Assembly: GCF_018617875.1 (NCBI RefSeq)
Contig: NZ_JACSKZ010000001.1
Coordinates: 682,001 to 746,000 of the forward strand
Length of the DNA stretch: 64,000 nucleotides
Direction: 5' to 3'
DNA from: Exiguobacterium algae
Lineage (GTDB): Bacteria; Bacillota; Bacilli; Exiguobacteriales; Exiguobacteriaceae
Part shown: one piece after another, positions 41,688 to 50,249 of the stretch
Numbering within the stretch: the stretch's first letter is position 1
Layout of the letters: each line of letters starts with the position of its first letter
Notes under the pieces: generated by a model
Told to the model about the DNA's origin: nothing
The model's input: only the letters and a program-made list of their open reading frames with translations
Database searches by the model: none
Translations under genes and position numbers: made by a program

Positions 41688-42287
41688 TTACTGCAGCTTA
41701 TACGATTTCTCAACGACCCCGAATTCTGCATATTGGAACGAGTTGTCCGAAACAGGGTCCGGGACGAGTTGTTCCACGTATCGGGCAAACGGAACGATAC
41801 GACGAGTCGTGCCGTGCGAGCGGCCCACATCGAGTACCGCATCGACGAGAGCCTCGAGTGCGTGGTGCGTCGTCGGTTCTTCATCTTCTTTAAAAATGCG
41901 ATGCAGCTCTTCCTCGTGCATCAAGTCAAAGATGCGCATCCGCTCCTCGAGCTGTCGCTGCATCTCCTCAACCGACTTCCCGTGCATCGCCTCTTCATAG
42001 GCCAACTTCATCTGTTCGAGCTCCGGAACCTTTCCTTTCATCAATACTTTCAACGATTCCCCGGTCCAAATATGACGTGCCAAATAGTTCGGGTCAATCT
42101 TCAACACTTCGGCGAGCGCCTCTATGTAAGGCATCGTCGGATACACCTCGCTCAGTTCGGTGCGGCGAATAAAATACGGGGCCACACCAATCCGTTCCGC
42201 AAGTGTCTCGATTGACAAGCCGGCCCGCTCGCGTAAAATCCGAATCCGATCCCCATATCCCCGGTAGGGTGCATTTTTTCCGTCCAT
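41688..42287 (-). CDS. XRE-family helix-turn-helix regulator
   Basis: This 199-residue protein has an N-terminal HTH_3 domain (IRILRERAGLSIETLAERIGVAPYFIRRTEL) and a helical, acidic C-terminal region of about 130 residues with no clear domain. The ATG at 42287 has AAAGGGGGAG upstream; the frame extends 15 codons further without a ribosome site. The target genes are not evident. It shares a terminator with the convergent membrane protein gene. Confidence 0.85.
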   Translation of the reverse strand: MDGKNAPYRGYGDRIRILRERAGLSIETLAERIGVAPYFIRRTELSEVYPTMPYIEALAEVLKIDPNYLARHIWTGESLKVLMKGKVPELEQMKLAYEEAMHGKSVEEMQRQLEERMRIFDLMHEEELHRIFKEDEEPTTHHALEALVDAVLDVGRSHGTTRRIVPFARYVEQLVPDPVSDNSFQYAEFGVVEKSYKLQ

Positions 42288-42332
42288 CTCGTTCTCCCCC
42301 TTTTCTATGTATAGTATAATTCCCGAAACCAC

Positions 42333-42365
42333 AAAAAAATACTCGGAAGCAAGCGCCTCCGAGTA
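42333..42365 (-). terminator. terminator of the EIIA(Glc) gene
   Basis: An 8-bp stem (TACTCGGA with TCCGAGTA) and seven T on the minus strand. Confidence 0.85.
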
Positions 42366-42377
42366 AGTCGGTTCATC

Positions 42378-42878
42378 TTATTTTTTCGTCAATTCAACGA
42401 CTTCTGTCGATCCAGCCGTGACGTTGTCGCCTTCTGCAACAAGTTTGTTCACGCCGAAGCTGTCATGGTTCGTGATGATGACCGGTGTGATTGTTGATGG
42501 CGCATTCGCTTTGATGAAGTCAAGGTCGAACGTGACGAGCGTATCGCCCGCTTTGATTGCCTGGCCTTCTGTGACGTGAGTCTCGAAGCCTTCACCTTTT
42601 AGGTTAACTGTATCAAGACCGATGTGGATCAAGTACTCCGCACCGTTGTCTGCGTTGATTCCAATCGCGTGTTTCGTCGGGAAGACCGTTGCGATCGTTC
42701 CGCTTACTGGTGAGACGACTTTACCTTCTGTCGGTTCGACCGCGATGCCGTCACCCATCATTTTTTGTGAGAACACTTGGTCAGGAACGTTTGTGATGTC
42801 AATGACCTTTCCTGTAAGCGGTGAAACCGCGTTGAGTTGTTCTTCTTTACCACCAAAAAGTTTTTTAAAGAATCCCAT
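42378..42878 (-). CDS. crr: PTS EIIA(Glc)-type component Crr
   Basis: This 166-residue single-domain protein has the glucose-family EIIA fold: PLTGKVIDITNVPDQVFSQKMMGDG, then PTKHAIGI (His) and the phosphorylated His in YLIHIGLDTV. It takes phosphate from HPr and passes it to EIIB domains. TreP in this window has no EIIA domain of its own, and this protein is the natural donor. It stands alone with its own terminator. Confidence 0.95.
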   Translation of the reverse strand: MGFFKKLFGGKEEQLNAVSPLTGKVIDITNVPDQVFSQKMMGDGIAVEPTEGKVVSPVSGTIATVFPTKHAIGINADNGAEYLIHIGLDTVNLKGEGFETHVTEGQAIKAGDTLVTFDLDFIKANAPSTITPVIITNHDSFGVNKLVAEGDNVTAGSTEVVELTKK

Positions 42879-42996
42879 AGCTTAATCCCTCCAACATGTT
42901 CTATTCAATCAAAGTCTTAGCTTTTATACCCGAAAAGCTCCTACTTCAATCCCTACCTGATTCACGGTATAGTGATAATAAGGTAGCGCGAATTCG

Positions 42997-43012
42997 TTTT
43001 ACACATCGTAAG
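42997..43012. promoter_or_regulatory. upstream copy of a TTTTACAC repeat before pepF
   Basis: TTTTACACATCGTAAG lies within a larger hairpin (TTACACATCGTA with TACGAGTGTGTAA). A TTCAAT-N17-TATAGT promoter ends about 20 bases before it. A related copy is at 43045-43060. Confidence 0.4.
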
Positions 43013-43043
43013 AATACGAGTGTGTAATCGCTTTTGCAAGCCC

Positions 43044-43062
43044 TTTTTACACTTTGTAAAAA
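43044..43062. promoter_or_regulatory. perfect palindrome next to the pepF ribosome site
   Basis: TTTTTACA-CTT-TGTAAAAA, 8-bp arms around 3 bases, about 10 bases before the ribosome site. It shares TTTTACAC and GTAA with the upstream copy and may be an operator. Confidence 0.45.
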
Positions 43063-43086
43063 ATTCACACAATGGAGGCGCTTACA

Positions 43087-44781
43087 ATGACGACTTTCAC
43101 AAAATTGTCATACGAACGGCCCGACTTGGACGCTTTGAACAGCAGATTGTCGGACTATTCTGCCGAATTACAGCAAGCGAGCACACTCGAAGAAGCGAAT
43201 GAATTGATTCGCCAAATCAACAAGGAACGAAACGACTTTGAGACACAAAGTCAGCTCATCGCGATCCGACACTCGGTCGATACACGCGACACGTTCTATG
43301 AAGAAGAACAAGCTTTCTTCGACGATGCCTTACCGGTTTATGAAAAAGAGATTCAGGCGTATTATCGCGTCTTGACGAATCACGATCTTCGCCAAGACCT
43401 GGAAAAGGAATGGGGCAGTCAACTGTTCTCTCTCGCCGAGCGTGCGCTCGAAACGTTTGAAGAGTCGCTCATCCCGAAACTCCAGGAGGAAAACCGTCTC
43501 GCGACAGCTTATCAAAAAGTCATGTCTGCTGCGCAAATCGAGTTTGACGGCAAGACGCTCAACTTGTCACAGTTCGGTCCATATCTTCAATCACCCGATC
43601 GTGACGTCCGAAAAGCTGCATCCGTCGCCCGTTATACATATCTTGCAGACAACGGCGAAGAACTCGACCGGATCTACGGGGAACTCGTACGGGTACGTAC
43701 CGAAATCGCCCACACGCTCGGTTTCCCGTCGTTCGTCGAGCTCGGCTACGCGCGGATGCAACGTGTCGGCTATGACGAGTCGATGGTCGACAATTTCCGT
43801 AAACAAGTGCGCGACGTCATCGTCCCGCTCGCTTCTTCATTAAAAGAAAAGCAGGCGCAACGAATCGGCGTCGACAAGCTCTACTATTACGATGAGTCAT
43901 TCGTTTTCCCGGATGGCAACGCGACACCGCAAGGCGATGAGTCATTCATCATCGAGGGCGGGAACAAGATGTATCATGAGCTTTCAAAAGAGACAGACGA
44001 GTTCTTCCAGTACATGCAGGAACGCGGTGCTCTCGATTTGACGGCGAAGCCAGGCAAAGCCGGTGGTGGCTATTGCACGTACTTACCATCAGAGGGCTTA
44101 CCTTTTATCTTCTCGAACTTCAATGGGACGGCTGGTGATATCGATGTTCTCACACACGAGGTCGGTCACGCCTTCCAGGTGTATGAGAGCCGTCATTTAA
44201 CTACTCCGGAATATGCCTTCCCGACTTACGAGGCATGTGAGATCCACTCGATGTCGATGGAGTTCTTCTGCTGGCCATGGATGGAGCTTTTCTTCGGCGA
44301 CCAGGTCGACAAATACAAGTTCAATCACTTGGCAGGCAGCATGACGTTCCTCCCTTACGGCGTCCTCGTCGATGAGTTCCAGCACGTCATCTACCGGAAT
44401 CCTGACATGACGACGGCAGAACGCCGTCAAGCATGGCGCGACTTGGAGAAGGTCTACCTTCCGCACCGTGACTACGAGACAAACGACTATCTCGAGTCTG
44501 GCGCATGGTGGCACCAGCAAGGACACATCTTCCAAAGCCCGTTCTACTATATCGACTACACGCTCGCGCAAGTATGTGCGTTCCAGTTCTGGGTGCGCAT
44601 GCATGAAGACCGCGAGGCGGCATGGAGCGACTACCTCACACTTTGTCAGGCAGGCGGCAGCCGTTCATTCCTCGAGCTCGTCGAACTCGCAGGACTCAAA
44701 TCTCCGTTCAAAGACGGCGTGTTAAAAGAAACAATCGACCAGATCGAAGACTACCTCTTGAAGCACCCGCTCGCGAACTAA
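43087..44781 (+). CDS. M3 family oligoendopeptidase (PepF type)
   Basis: This 564-residue zinc peptidase has the active-site VLTHEVGHAFQVYES (HExxH, about residue 355) and a downstream Glu in TYEACEIHSMSMEFF, as in the M3 family. It should cut short peptides in the cytoplasm. The start at 43087 has TGGAGG upstream; an ATG five codons earlier overlaps that ribosome site. Two related palindromic sites lie in the leader. Confidence 0.92.
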   Translation: MTTFTKLSYERPDLDALNSRLSDYSAELQQASTLEEANELIRQINKERNDFETQSQLIAIRHSVDTRDTFYEEEQAFFDDALPVYEKEIQAYYRVLTNHDLRQDLEKEWGSQLFSLAERALETFEESLIPKLQEENRLATAYQKVMSAAQIEFDGKTLNLSQFGPYLQSPDRDVRKAASVARYTYLADNGEELDRIYGELVRVRTEIAHTLGFPSFVELGYARMQRVGYDESMVDNFRKQVRDVIVPLASSLKEKQAQRIGVDKLYYYDESFVFPDGNATPQGDESFIIEGGNKMYHELSKETDEFFQYMQERGALDLTAKPGKAGGGYCTYLPSEGLPFIFSNFNGTAGDIDVLTHEVGHAFQVYESRHLTTPEYAFPTYEACEIHSMSMEFFCWPWMELFFGDQVDKYKFNHLAGSMTFLPYGVLVDEFQHVIYRNPDMTTAERRQAWRDLEKVYLPHRDYETNDYLESGAWWHQQGHIFQSPFYYIDYTLAQVCAFQFWVRMHEDREAAWSDYLTLCQAGGSRSFLELVELAGLKSPFKDGVLKETIDQIEDYLLKHPLAN

Positions 44782-44787
44782 CAAGAT

Positions 44788-44820
44788 AGACCATCGAAAA
44801 AAATCGATGGTCTTTTAGTT
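44788..44820 (+). terminator. terminator of pepF
   Basis: A 10-bp perfect stem (AGACCATCGA with TCGATGGTCT) followed by TTTTAGTTT. Confidence 0.85.
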
Positions 44821-45882
44821 TGGATTGAGTTCATTTTGCAGCTCGAACGGCAAGTCTTCTAAATCGATTTGACGGCTGTCGAACAGGTTGAACTGTTGCA
44901 GTCGGCTCTCTAAATACTGTTGTAAAATCCTCGTTGCCTGTTCTCCGGATAACTCGGTGAAGTCAGGCACTTGCGTCACCGTCAATTCAATGCTGTTTAA
45001 CCCGTATTCGGGTAGTTTCGCGTCCAGTTCGGCCAACTCCTCCTCACTGATCCGTTTCCCCGTCGTCGTCAGGAGTAGCTGCTTTTGGTCTTCTTCATAA
45101 TCTTGACTGATGATAATGGCGTCTGAGAACTCGTTCTCGACAAAATTGTTGATCCCGGTCCGGATGATGCTGTCTTGTACGAGCGTGGTCGCAGAAGCAA
45201 TACTCGGCAGGACGATTAGAACAGACAGTCCGATCAACAGACGGTTAATCTTTTTATGGTTCACATCCTGCTTGGTCAATTCCTGTGAAATGCCCATGAA
45301 CTTGACCCCGATGAACGTGGCAATCGCAATGAACGAACAATTGATGATAAAGAGATAACTCGAACCGATCAAATAATCAAGGTTGCGTGTCGCAATCGAA
45401 TACCCGACCGTACAAAGCGGGGGCATAAGCGCTGTCGCAATGGCGACACCCGGGACGATATTGTTGCTCATTTTCTTTTGCGCCCCGATAATCCCCGCAG
45501 TCCCTCCGGCAAACGCGATGATGACATCCCAAATCGTCGGTTCGGTCCGGGCGATGATTTCGTTACTCGGATACGTGATGGGGGAAATCGCGAAATAAAT
45601 TGTGGCGACCGTCAGACTGACGAATACTTGGACGAGAAGCAGACGTACCCCTGCCCGGAGTAGTTTCATATCATAAAGTGAAAGGGCGAGACCGATACTT
45701 AAAATCGGCGTCATGAGAGGTGAAATCAACATCGCCCCGATAATGATGGGAATCGAGTTCATATTTAGTCCAATCGACGCGATAAAGATGGAGCACATCA
45801 AAATGACCGAATCACTCGGTCGCACTTTCAAATTCGAGTACATCTTCTCTTTGAATTCTTCCGCGGTAAACGTCTGTTCCAT
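44815..45882 (-). CDS. DUF389 family membrane protein
   Basis: This 355-residue protein has the DUF389 core of about six membrane segments: IGAMLISPLMTPILSIGLALSLYD, then AFAGGTAGIIGAQKK and GVAIATALMPPLCTVGYSIA. A soluble C-terminal region of about 110 residues with beta-alpha pattern follows. The family is widespread and has no assigned transport substrate. The start at 45882 (MEQTFTAEEF) follows AAGGGAG; the frame runs 22 codons further upstream. Confidence 0.9.
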   Translation of the reverse strand: MEQTFTAEEFKEKMYSNLKVRPSDSVILMCSIFIASIGLNMNSIPIIIGAMLISPLMTPILSIGLALSLYDMKLLRAGVRLLLVQVFVSLTVATIYFAISPITYPSNEIIARTEPTIWDVIIAFAGGTAGIIGAQKKMSNNIVPGVAIATALMPPLCTVGYSIATRNLDYLIGSSYLFIINCSFIAIATFIGVKFMGISQELTKQDVNHKKINRLLIGLSVLIVLPSIASATTLVQDSIIRTGINNFVENEFSDAIIISQDYEEDQKQLLLTTTGKRISEEELAELDAKLPEYGLNSIELTVTQVPDFTELSGEQATRILQQYLESRLQQFNLFDSRQIDLEDLPFELQNELNPN

Positions 45883-45974
45883 AGATTTCACAGCTCCCTT
45901 GTCATGTCGTCGCACGTCACACAGGCAATTGCTAATCTGTACCCCCATCTCACCACCAACAATCGGTTCCCATT

Positions 45975-46004
45975 CAAAAAAACCGAGTCAGATTCGACTC
46001 GGTT
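45975..46004 (-). terminator. terminator of the cupin-aldo/keto reductase pair
   Basis: A 9-bp stem (AACCGAGTC with GACTCGGTT) and TTTTTT on the minus strand, 8 bases after the stop. Confidence 0.88.
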
Positions 46005-46011
46005 CAGACTA

Positions 46012-46905
46012 TTAAATCACGTCAAGCGGTTCTTTTTCTGTCGGGGGTGGAAAGACTTCATCGAGAACTTCAAAGTCTTCTTCCTCCAAATCAAGGAGCA
46101 TGGCCGCAGCATTCTCTTCTACATGACCCGCCTGCCCGGCTTTCGGAATAGCAATCACGTTCCCACTGCGCACAGTCCACGCGAGAAGAATTTGTGCGAC
46201 CGAGGCACTGTACATGTCGGCAAGGCGATTGATTTCCTTACTCTCGAACACCTTGTCTTTCGCGTCACTCCCCTCGGCGAGCGGCGAATAGGCCATGACC
46301 GGAATTCCCTGTTCTTCCATGTAAGGCAGGAGATCATACTCAATGCCTCGACTCCCGAGATGATAAAGTACCTGATTGACCGCGCAGTTTTTCCCGTTCG
46401 GAAGCGCCAGTAATTCTTTCATATCATCCACGTCGAAGTTTGAGACGCCCCACGCCCGAATTTTCCCGGCTTCTTTCAATTTTTCCATTCCTTCGATCGT
46501 CTCTTCGAGTGGTACGTCCCCCCGCCAATGAAGTAAGTAAAGATCCAAATAATCTGTCCCGAGTCGTCCAAGCGTATCGTCGCACGCTTTCACCAACTTG
46601 TCCCCGTACGCGTTATACGGGTACACTTTCGAAACAAGGAAGACGTCTTCTCGCCGGTCCTGAATCGCTTCGCCGACTAGTTTTTCCGATTCCCCTTCTC
46701 CATACATCTCGGCCGTGTCGATGACATGGAGACCACAGTCAATCCCGGTGCGGAGCGCCTCGATCTCTGCATCCCGTTTCGATTGGTCCTCTCCCATACG
46801 CCACGTCCCTTGTCCGAGGGCACGCATTTCCCGCCCGTCCTTCAATTGGACGGTATGTTGTTTCAATGCCGCTAGTAGTAATGAATGTGGAAGTCGATCG
46901 TTCAT
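46012..46905 (-). CDS. aldo/keto reductase
   Basis: This 297-residue NADPH-dependent reductase has the TIM-barrel motifs DTAEMYGEGESEKLVGEAI (catalytic Asp and Tyr), LVSKVYPYN (Lys), LYLLHWRGDVPLEET (His), GVSNFDVDDM and AIPKAGQAGHVEEN. The substrate is not known. The ATG at 46905 overlaps the stop of the cupin gene by 4 bases (ATGA), with GGAGGA upstream, so the pair is co-translated. Confidence 0.92.
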   Translation of the reverse strand: MNDRLPHSLLLAALKQHTVQLKDGREMRALGQGTWRMGEDQSKRDAEIEALRTGIDCGLHVIDTAEMYGEGESEKLVGEAIQDRREDVFLVSKVYPYNAYGDKLVKACDDTLGRLGTDYLDLYLLHWRGDVPLEETIEGMEKLKEAGKIRAWGVSNFDVDDMKELLALPNGKNCAVNQVLYHLGSRGIEYDLLPYMEEQGIPVMAYSPLAEGSDAKDKVFESKEINRLADMYSASVAQILLAWTVRSGNVIAIPKAGQAGHVEENAAAMLLDLEEEDFEVLDEVFPPPTEKEPLDVI

Positions 46906-47405
46906 TCGTTTTCCTCCTTCGTCCATGCCTCATGAATCGGTCCTGTCGTCCCGAAGACAGGATCGAATCGCGGCTTCCCTAATTGCTCAATCCGCTTCAC
47001 ATTGTCAGGCCGTTCTTCCGGTCTTCCCGTCAACGTGTCGTAGTCGTGCCCTTCCGGATAGGCACCTACTACTTGAAAATCAGCACTCGCCTCAAGACGG
47101 CGGTGTCCCGTTCCTGCTGGTAAGATGATGACGTCCCCGGCCTTCACTCGAACGATGTCCCCGTTCGTGCCACCGAGTTGCAGGGTGGCACTTCCGTTTA
47201 TCACCCCGAGCACTTCATGCGTGTTGCTGTGATAGTGGTGGTAATCGAAGACTCCATTTACCCAACTGTTCGTCCACTCGTTATGTTCGAACGTCCCTTG
47301 CATGCCTCCAGGGTCGTCGAACACGGCTCGATAAATCAACACTGGAAAGTTTGGATTGTTCGGAATCGACCCATCGTCCCCGAACATAAAGGTGACCATG
47401 TCCAT
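46902..47405 (-). CDS. cupin-domain protein
   Basis: This 167-residue protein has one cupin barrel: FDYHHYHSNTHEVLGVINGSATLQLGG (His-His-Glu metal motif 1), then GDVIILPAGTGHRRL (motif 2 with His). Such proteins are metal-dependent dioxygenases, isomerases or binding proteins. The ATG at 47405 follows AAGGAGGGAG; the frame runs 54 codons further, through the hxlR terminator, and is not coding there. It is paired with the aldo/keto reductase and lies downstream of the HxlR regulator. Confidence 0.9.
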   Translation of the reverse strand: MDMVTFMFGDDGSIPNNPNFPVLIYRAVFDDPGGMQGTFEHNEWTNSWVNGVFDYHHYHSNTHEVLGVINGSATLQLGGTNGDIVRVKAGDVIILPAGTGHRRLEASADFQVVGAYPEGHDYDTLTGRPEERPDNVKRIEQLGKPRFDPVFGTTGPIHEAWTKEENE

Positions 47406-47450
47406 CTTACTCCCTCCTTGTCTCTGATTTTGTACCCGAGTTGACGCAAC

Positions 47451-47479
47451 AAAAAACGGTCGTCCGTGATGGACGACCG
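47451..47479 (-). terminator. terminator between hxlR-type gene and cupin gene
   Basis: A 9-bp perfect stem (CGGTCGTCC with GGACGACCG) and six T on the minus strand. Confidence 0.88.
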
Positions 47480-47485
47480 ACTTCA

Positions 47486-47809
47486 TTATGAAATATCTTC
47501 CCCGGTCTGCTCGATATGACACTCTCCCCAGGCGCACATCGCGTCTAAAATGGGCTTGAGTGACCAACCGTAATCGGATAATGAATAGATGACTTTCGGG
47601 GGAACTTGTTCGTACACCGTACGCACGACGACTCCGTCCGCTTCCAGTTCCCGAAGCTGCTGAGTGAGCATTTTTTGTGTGATGTTCGGCATGAGTTTAC
47701 GAAGTTCACTCGTCCGACGCTCTCCTTTGATCAAGTGACACATAATGACGACTTTCCATTTGCCGCCGATGACGTCAAGTGTCGCTTCAACCGGAATGTT
47801 ATATGCCAT
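47486..47809 (-). CDS. HxlR-family transcription regulator
   Basis: This 107-residue winged-helix regulator has the HxlR pattern: VEATLDVIGGKWKVVIMCHLIKGERRTSELRKLMPNITQKMLTQQLRELEADGVV, then VYEQVPPKVIYSLSDYG. Only two cysteines are present, C24 near the first helix and C93 near the end. The first is at the place where redox-sensing relatives such as YodB and HypR have their reactive cysteine. It probably controls itself and the divergent MFS operon; a shared motif stands in both promoter regions. Confidence 0.92.
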   Translation of the reverse strand: MAYNIPVEATLDVIGGKWKVVIMCHLIKGERRTSELRKLMPNITQKMLTQQLRELEADGVVVRTVYEQVPPKVIYSLSDYGWSLKPILDAMCAWGECHIEQTGEDIS

Positions 47810-47850
47810 GTTTGTTCCTCCAATTCCTCCATAGGCACTTTTTGGTGCCT

Positions 47851-47870
47851 ACCGCACTAAAAAGTACGTA
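47851..47870 (-). promoter_or_regulatory. candidate HxlR-type site before the hxlR-type gene
   Basis: Read on the minus strand: TACGTACTTTTTAGTGCGGT. It shares GTACTTTTT-n-G-nn-CG with the site at 47961-47980 in the opposite direction. Confidence 0.45.
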
Positions 47871-47960
47871 CTTCTCAAACAATTTTCATGCACTTATGAT
47901 AGCAACTATAGCAAATCCATACAAGTTCATTTCGCTCGTAGCATCCTCTTGAGACGGTAA

Positions 47961-47980
47961 GGTACTTTTTCGACCGTACT
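47961..47980 (+). promoter_or_regulatory. candidate HxlR-type site before the MFS operon
   Basis: GGTACTTTTTCGACCGTACT, GTAC at both ends. It shares the GTACTTTTT core with the site in front of the divergent regulator gene. Confidence 0.45.
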
Positions 47981-48072
47981 GAACGATTGAGGAAAGCGAA
48001 ATGTCTTTGCTATCCGGAGACGAAGGGCCCTCGACTTCCAAAACATTTTTCATCAACCAGGAGGAACTACTC

Positions 48073-49302
48073 ATGAATCAACCTTACACGCAACCTGTTG
48101 AAGAACAGGCACCTAAAAATGGAGGATTGGCGTTACTCGCCCTCGCCATTAGCGCTTTCGGCATCGGGACGACCGAGTTCGTTCCTGTCGGATTGCTCGC
48201 ATCCATCGCAAGTGACTTAAACATCGGGATCACACTCGCGGGTCTCATTATTTCAGGATATGCCATTGGCGTCGCCGTTGGTGCACCGATTTTAACAGCA
48301 CTCACGAACCGGATGAACCGGAAAACATTACTCATGGCACTCATGGTCGTCTTTATCGGCGGAAACTTAGTCTCTGCCCTGTCGACCAGCTTTGAACTTT
48401 TGATTGTCGCCCGATTTATCACCGCCTTCTCGCATGGTGTCTTCTTCTCAATCGGTGCAACGATTGCCGTACAGCTCGTACCACCGCATAAAAAAGCGAG
48501 TGCCATCGCACTCATGTTTACCGGTTTAACTGTCGCGACCGTCACAGGTGTCCCACTCGGAACGGTCATCGGACAAGCGTTCGGATGGCGCGCGACATTC
48601 TTTGCCGTTGCTGCTCTTGGTGTCATTTCCATCATCGCAATCGTCTTCCTGATTCCGAAGGATTTGAAACAGTCACCACCGGCGAAATTCTCAGATATGA
48701 AGAAACTACTCACAAACGGTCGTCTTTTGCTCGGATTTTTGATCACAGCACTCGGCTATGGTGGAACGTTCGTCGCGTTCACGTACTTGACACCGATCAT
48801 GCAAGACGTGACAAACATCAGTCCGAGTATGATCAGTGTCGTCTTACTTGTTTACGGAATCGCGGTCGCGATTGGGAACGCGGTCGGCGGTAAACTCGCA
48901 AATGAAAATCCGGCGAAAGCGTTGTTCTATATGTTTATCGTTCATGCAGCGGTCATGGTCCTCATGTCGTTCATGATTCCATTCAAAGTGGCCGGTCTGA
49001 TCGCCATCGTCTTGATGGGACTCCTCGCCTTCATGAACGTGCCTGGACTTCAACTGTATATCGTGCAATTGGCTGAAAAATATGTACCCGCTGCTGTCGA
49101 TGTGGCATCCGCACTCAACATCGCGGCCTTCAACGTCGGGATTGCCCTTGGCGCGACAATCGGTGGAATCGTCGCCGATTCAATCGGACTCGTCCACACA
49201 CCTTGGGTCGGTGGCATCATGGTCATCATTGCTGTCATCTTGACTGCCATCTCACGTCGTTTGGAAGCAAACGAAGGAGGCGCTTATGTTCAACAATCAT
49301 AA
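48073..49302 (+). CDS. MFS exporter (AraJ/YdhP-like, DHA1 type)
   Basis: This 409-residue protein has twelve membrane segments and the DHA1 features: IGTTEFVPVGLLASIASDL near the start, GAPILTALTNRMNRKTLL (motif A-like) and GVPLGTVIGQAFGWRATFF (motif C). It should move small molecules or drugs out with protons. The ATG at 48073 has AGGAGG 8 bases upstream; the frame extends 24 codons further through the leader. The LLM gene starts inside its end. Confidence 0.92.
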   Translation: MNQPYTQPVEEQAPKNGGLALLALAISAFGIGTTEFVPVGLLASIASDLNIGITLAGLIISGYAIGVAVGAPILTALTNRMNRKTLLMALMVVFIGGNLVSALSTSFELLIVARFITAFSHGVFFSIGATIAVQLVPPHKKASAIALMFTGLTVATVTGVPLGTVIGQAFGWRATFFAVAALGVISIIAIVFLIPKDLKQSPPAKFSDMKKLLTNGRLLLGFLITALGYGGTFVAFTYLTPIMQDVTNISPSMISVVLLVYGIAVAIGNAVGGKLANENPAKALFYMFIVHAAVMVLMSFMIPFKVAGLIAIVLMGLLAFMNVPGLQLYIVQLAEKYVPAAVDVASALNIAAFNVGIALGATIGGIVADSIGLVHTPWVGGIMVIIAVILTAISRRLEANEGGAYVQQS

Positions 49303-50233
49303 AAGCTACAACCGGATGTATCGGGAGGGCGAGCTTACGCTCGGCCTCCACATCCCGTTAGAAAATTTCAAAATGCGTACCCCGACACTCGAACGCCAAG
49401 TCGAGCTTGCCCAAAAAGCAGACGACTATGGCTTCACAGCGCTATGGTTACGGGACGTCTTACTAAAAGACCCGAACTTCTTAGACCCTGCCGTCGGTCA
49501 AATCTATGACATGTTGATTTATGGCACACACTTACTCGGTCAAACAAAAAACATCGCGCTCGGTACGTCCGCGCTCGTCTTGCCGCTACGTCACCCTCTT
49601 CGCTCAGCGAAGGAAGTCGCAACGATTGAAGCGTTGTTCCCGGAACGATTGATTTTAGGCATCTCTTCGGGTGACCGTCGTGCCGATTTCAAAGGACTTG
49701 GAGTCGATCACCCGACACGCGGCGACCAGTTCAAAGAATCGCTTCGTGTCATGGAGCAGGCGCTCTACTACAACTACCCAACGATTGACTCACCTTATGG
49801 GAAAGTCGAACAGGCCACCCTCGTACCGCGTCCAAAGAAACGGATCCCGACGATGATTACCGGATTCGCACAACAGGACATGGACTGGCTCGGAGCGAAC
49901 GGTGACGGTTGGATGTATTATCCGCAGGCACCTTTCGCGCAGCAACAAGTGCTCGACGCTTGGCGCGCGAGCGGTGAAGCGAATGGCCGCGCCTTCCGTC
50001 CATTTTCGATGCCGATGCATCTTGATCTGACGCATGACCCAGACGAGCCCCCGACACCGATTCGTCTCGGTTTCCGCCTCGGTCGCAATCATTTAATCAA
50101 ATTGCTCGAAGCGTATCGTGCCATCGGCGTGAATCACCTCTTCTTCGCCCTCTTCGACGGAGAACGTCCGGCTGAAGAAGTCATCGATGAATTAGGAGAA
50201 TATGTGTTACCACATTTTCCACCACTCGATTAA
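49286..50233 (+). CDS. LLM-class flavin-dependent oxidoreductase
   Basis: This 315-residue luciferase-like monooxygenase has the barrel motifs LTLGLHIPLE, QKADDYGFTALWLRDVLL, IALGTSALVLPLRHPLRSAKEVATIEAL, ILGISSGDRRADFKGLGVD and PTMITGFAQQDMDWLG. It resembles the TIGR03571 group. It uses FMNH2 to oxidise an unknown small molecule. It overlaps the MFS gene by 17 bases, and GAAGGAGG lies 6 bases before its ATG, so the export and oxidase functions are linked. Confidence 0.92.
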   Translation: MFNNHKSYNRMYREGELTLGLHIPLENFKMRTPTLERQVELAQKADDYGFTALWLRDVLLKDPNFLDPAVGQIYDMLIYGTHLLGQTKNIALGTSALVLPLRHPLRSAKEVATIEALFPERLILGISSGDRRADFKGLGVDHPTRGDQFKESLRVMEQALYYNYPTIDSPYGKVEQATLVPRPKKRIPTMITGFAQQDMDWLGANGDGWMYYPQAPFAQQQVLDAWRASGEANGRAFRPFSMPMHLDLTHDPDEPPTPIRLGFRLGRNHLIKLLEAYRAIGVNHLFFALFDGERPAEEVIDELGEYVLPHFPPLD

Positions 50234-50249
50234 AGAAAGGTGAGATTTC

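Noticed and set aside
48084..48746. A 220-residue minus-strand frame opposite the MFS gene
   Set aside because: It is the antisense of a hydrophobic coding region, with the odd residue bias typical of such shadows and no ribosome site or promoter.
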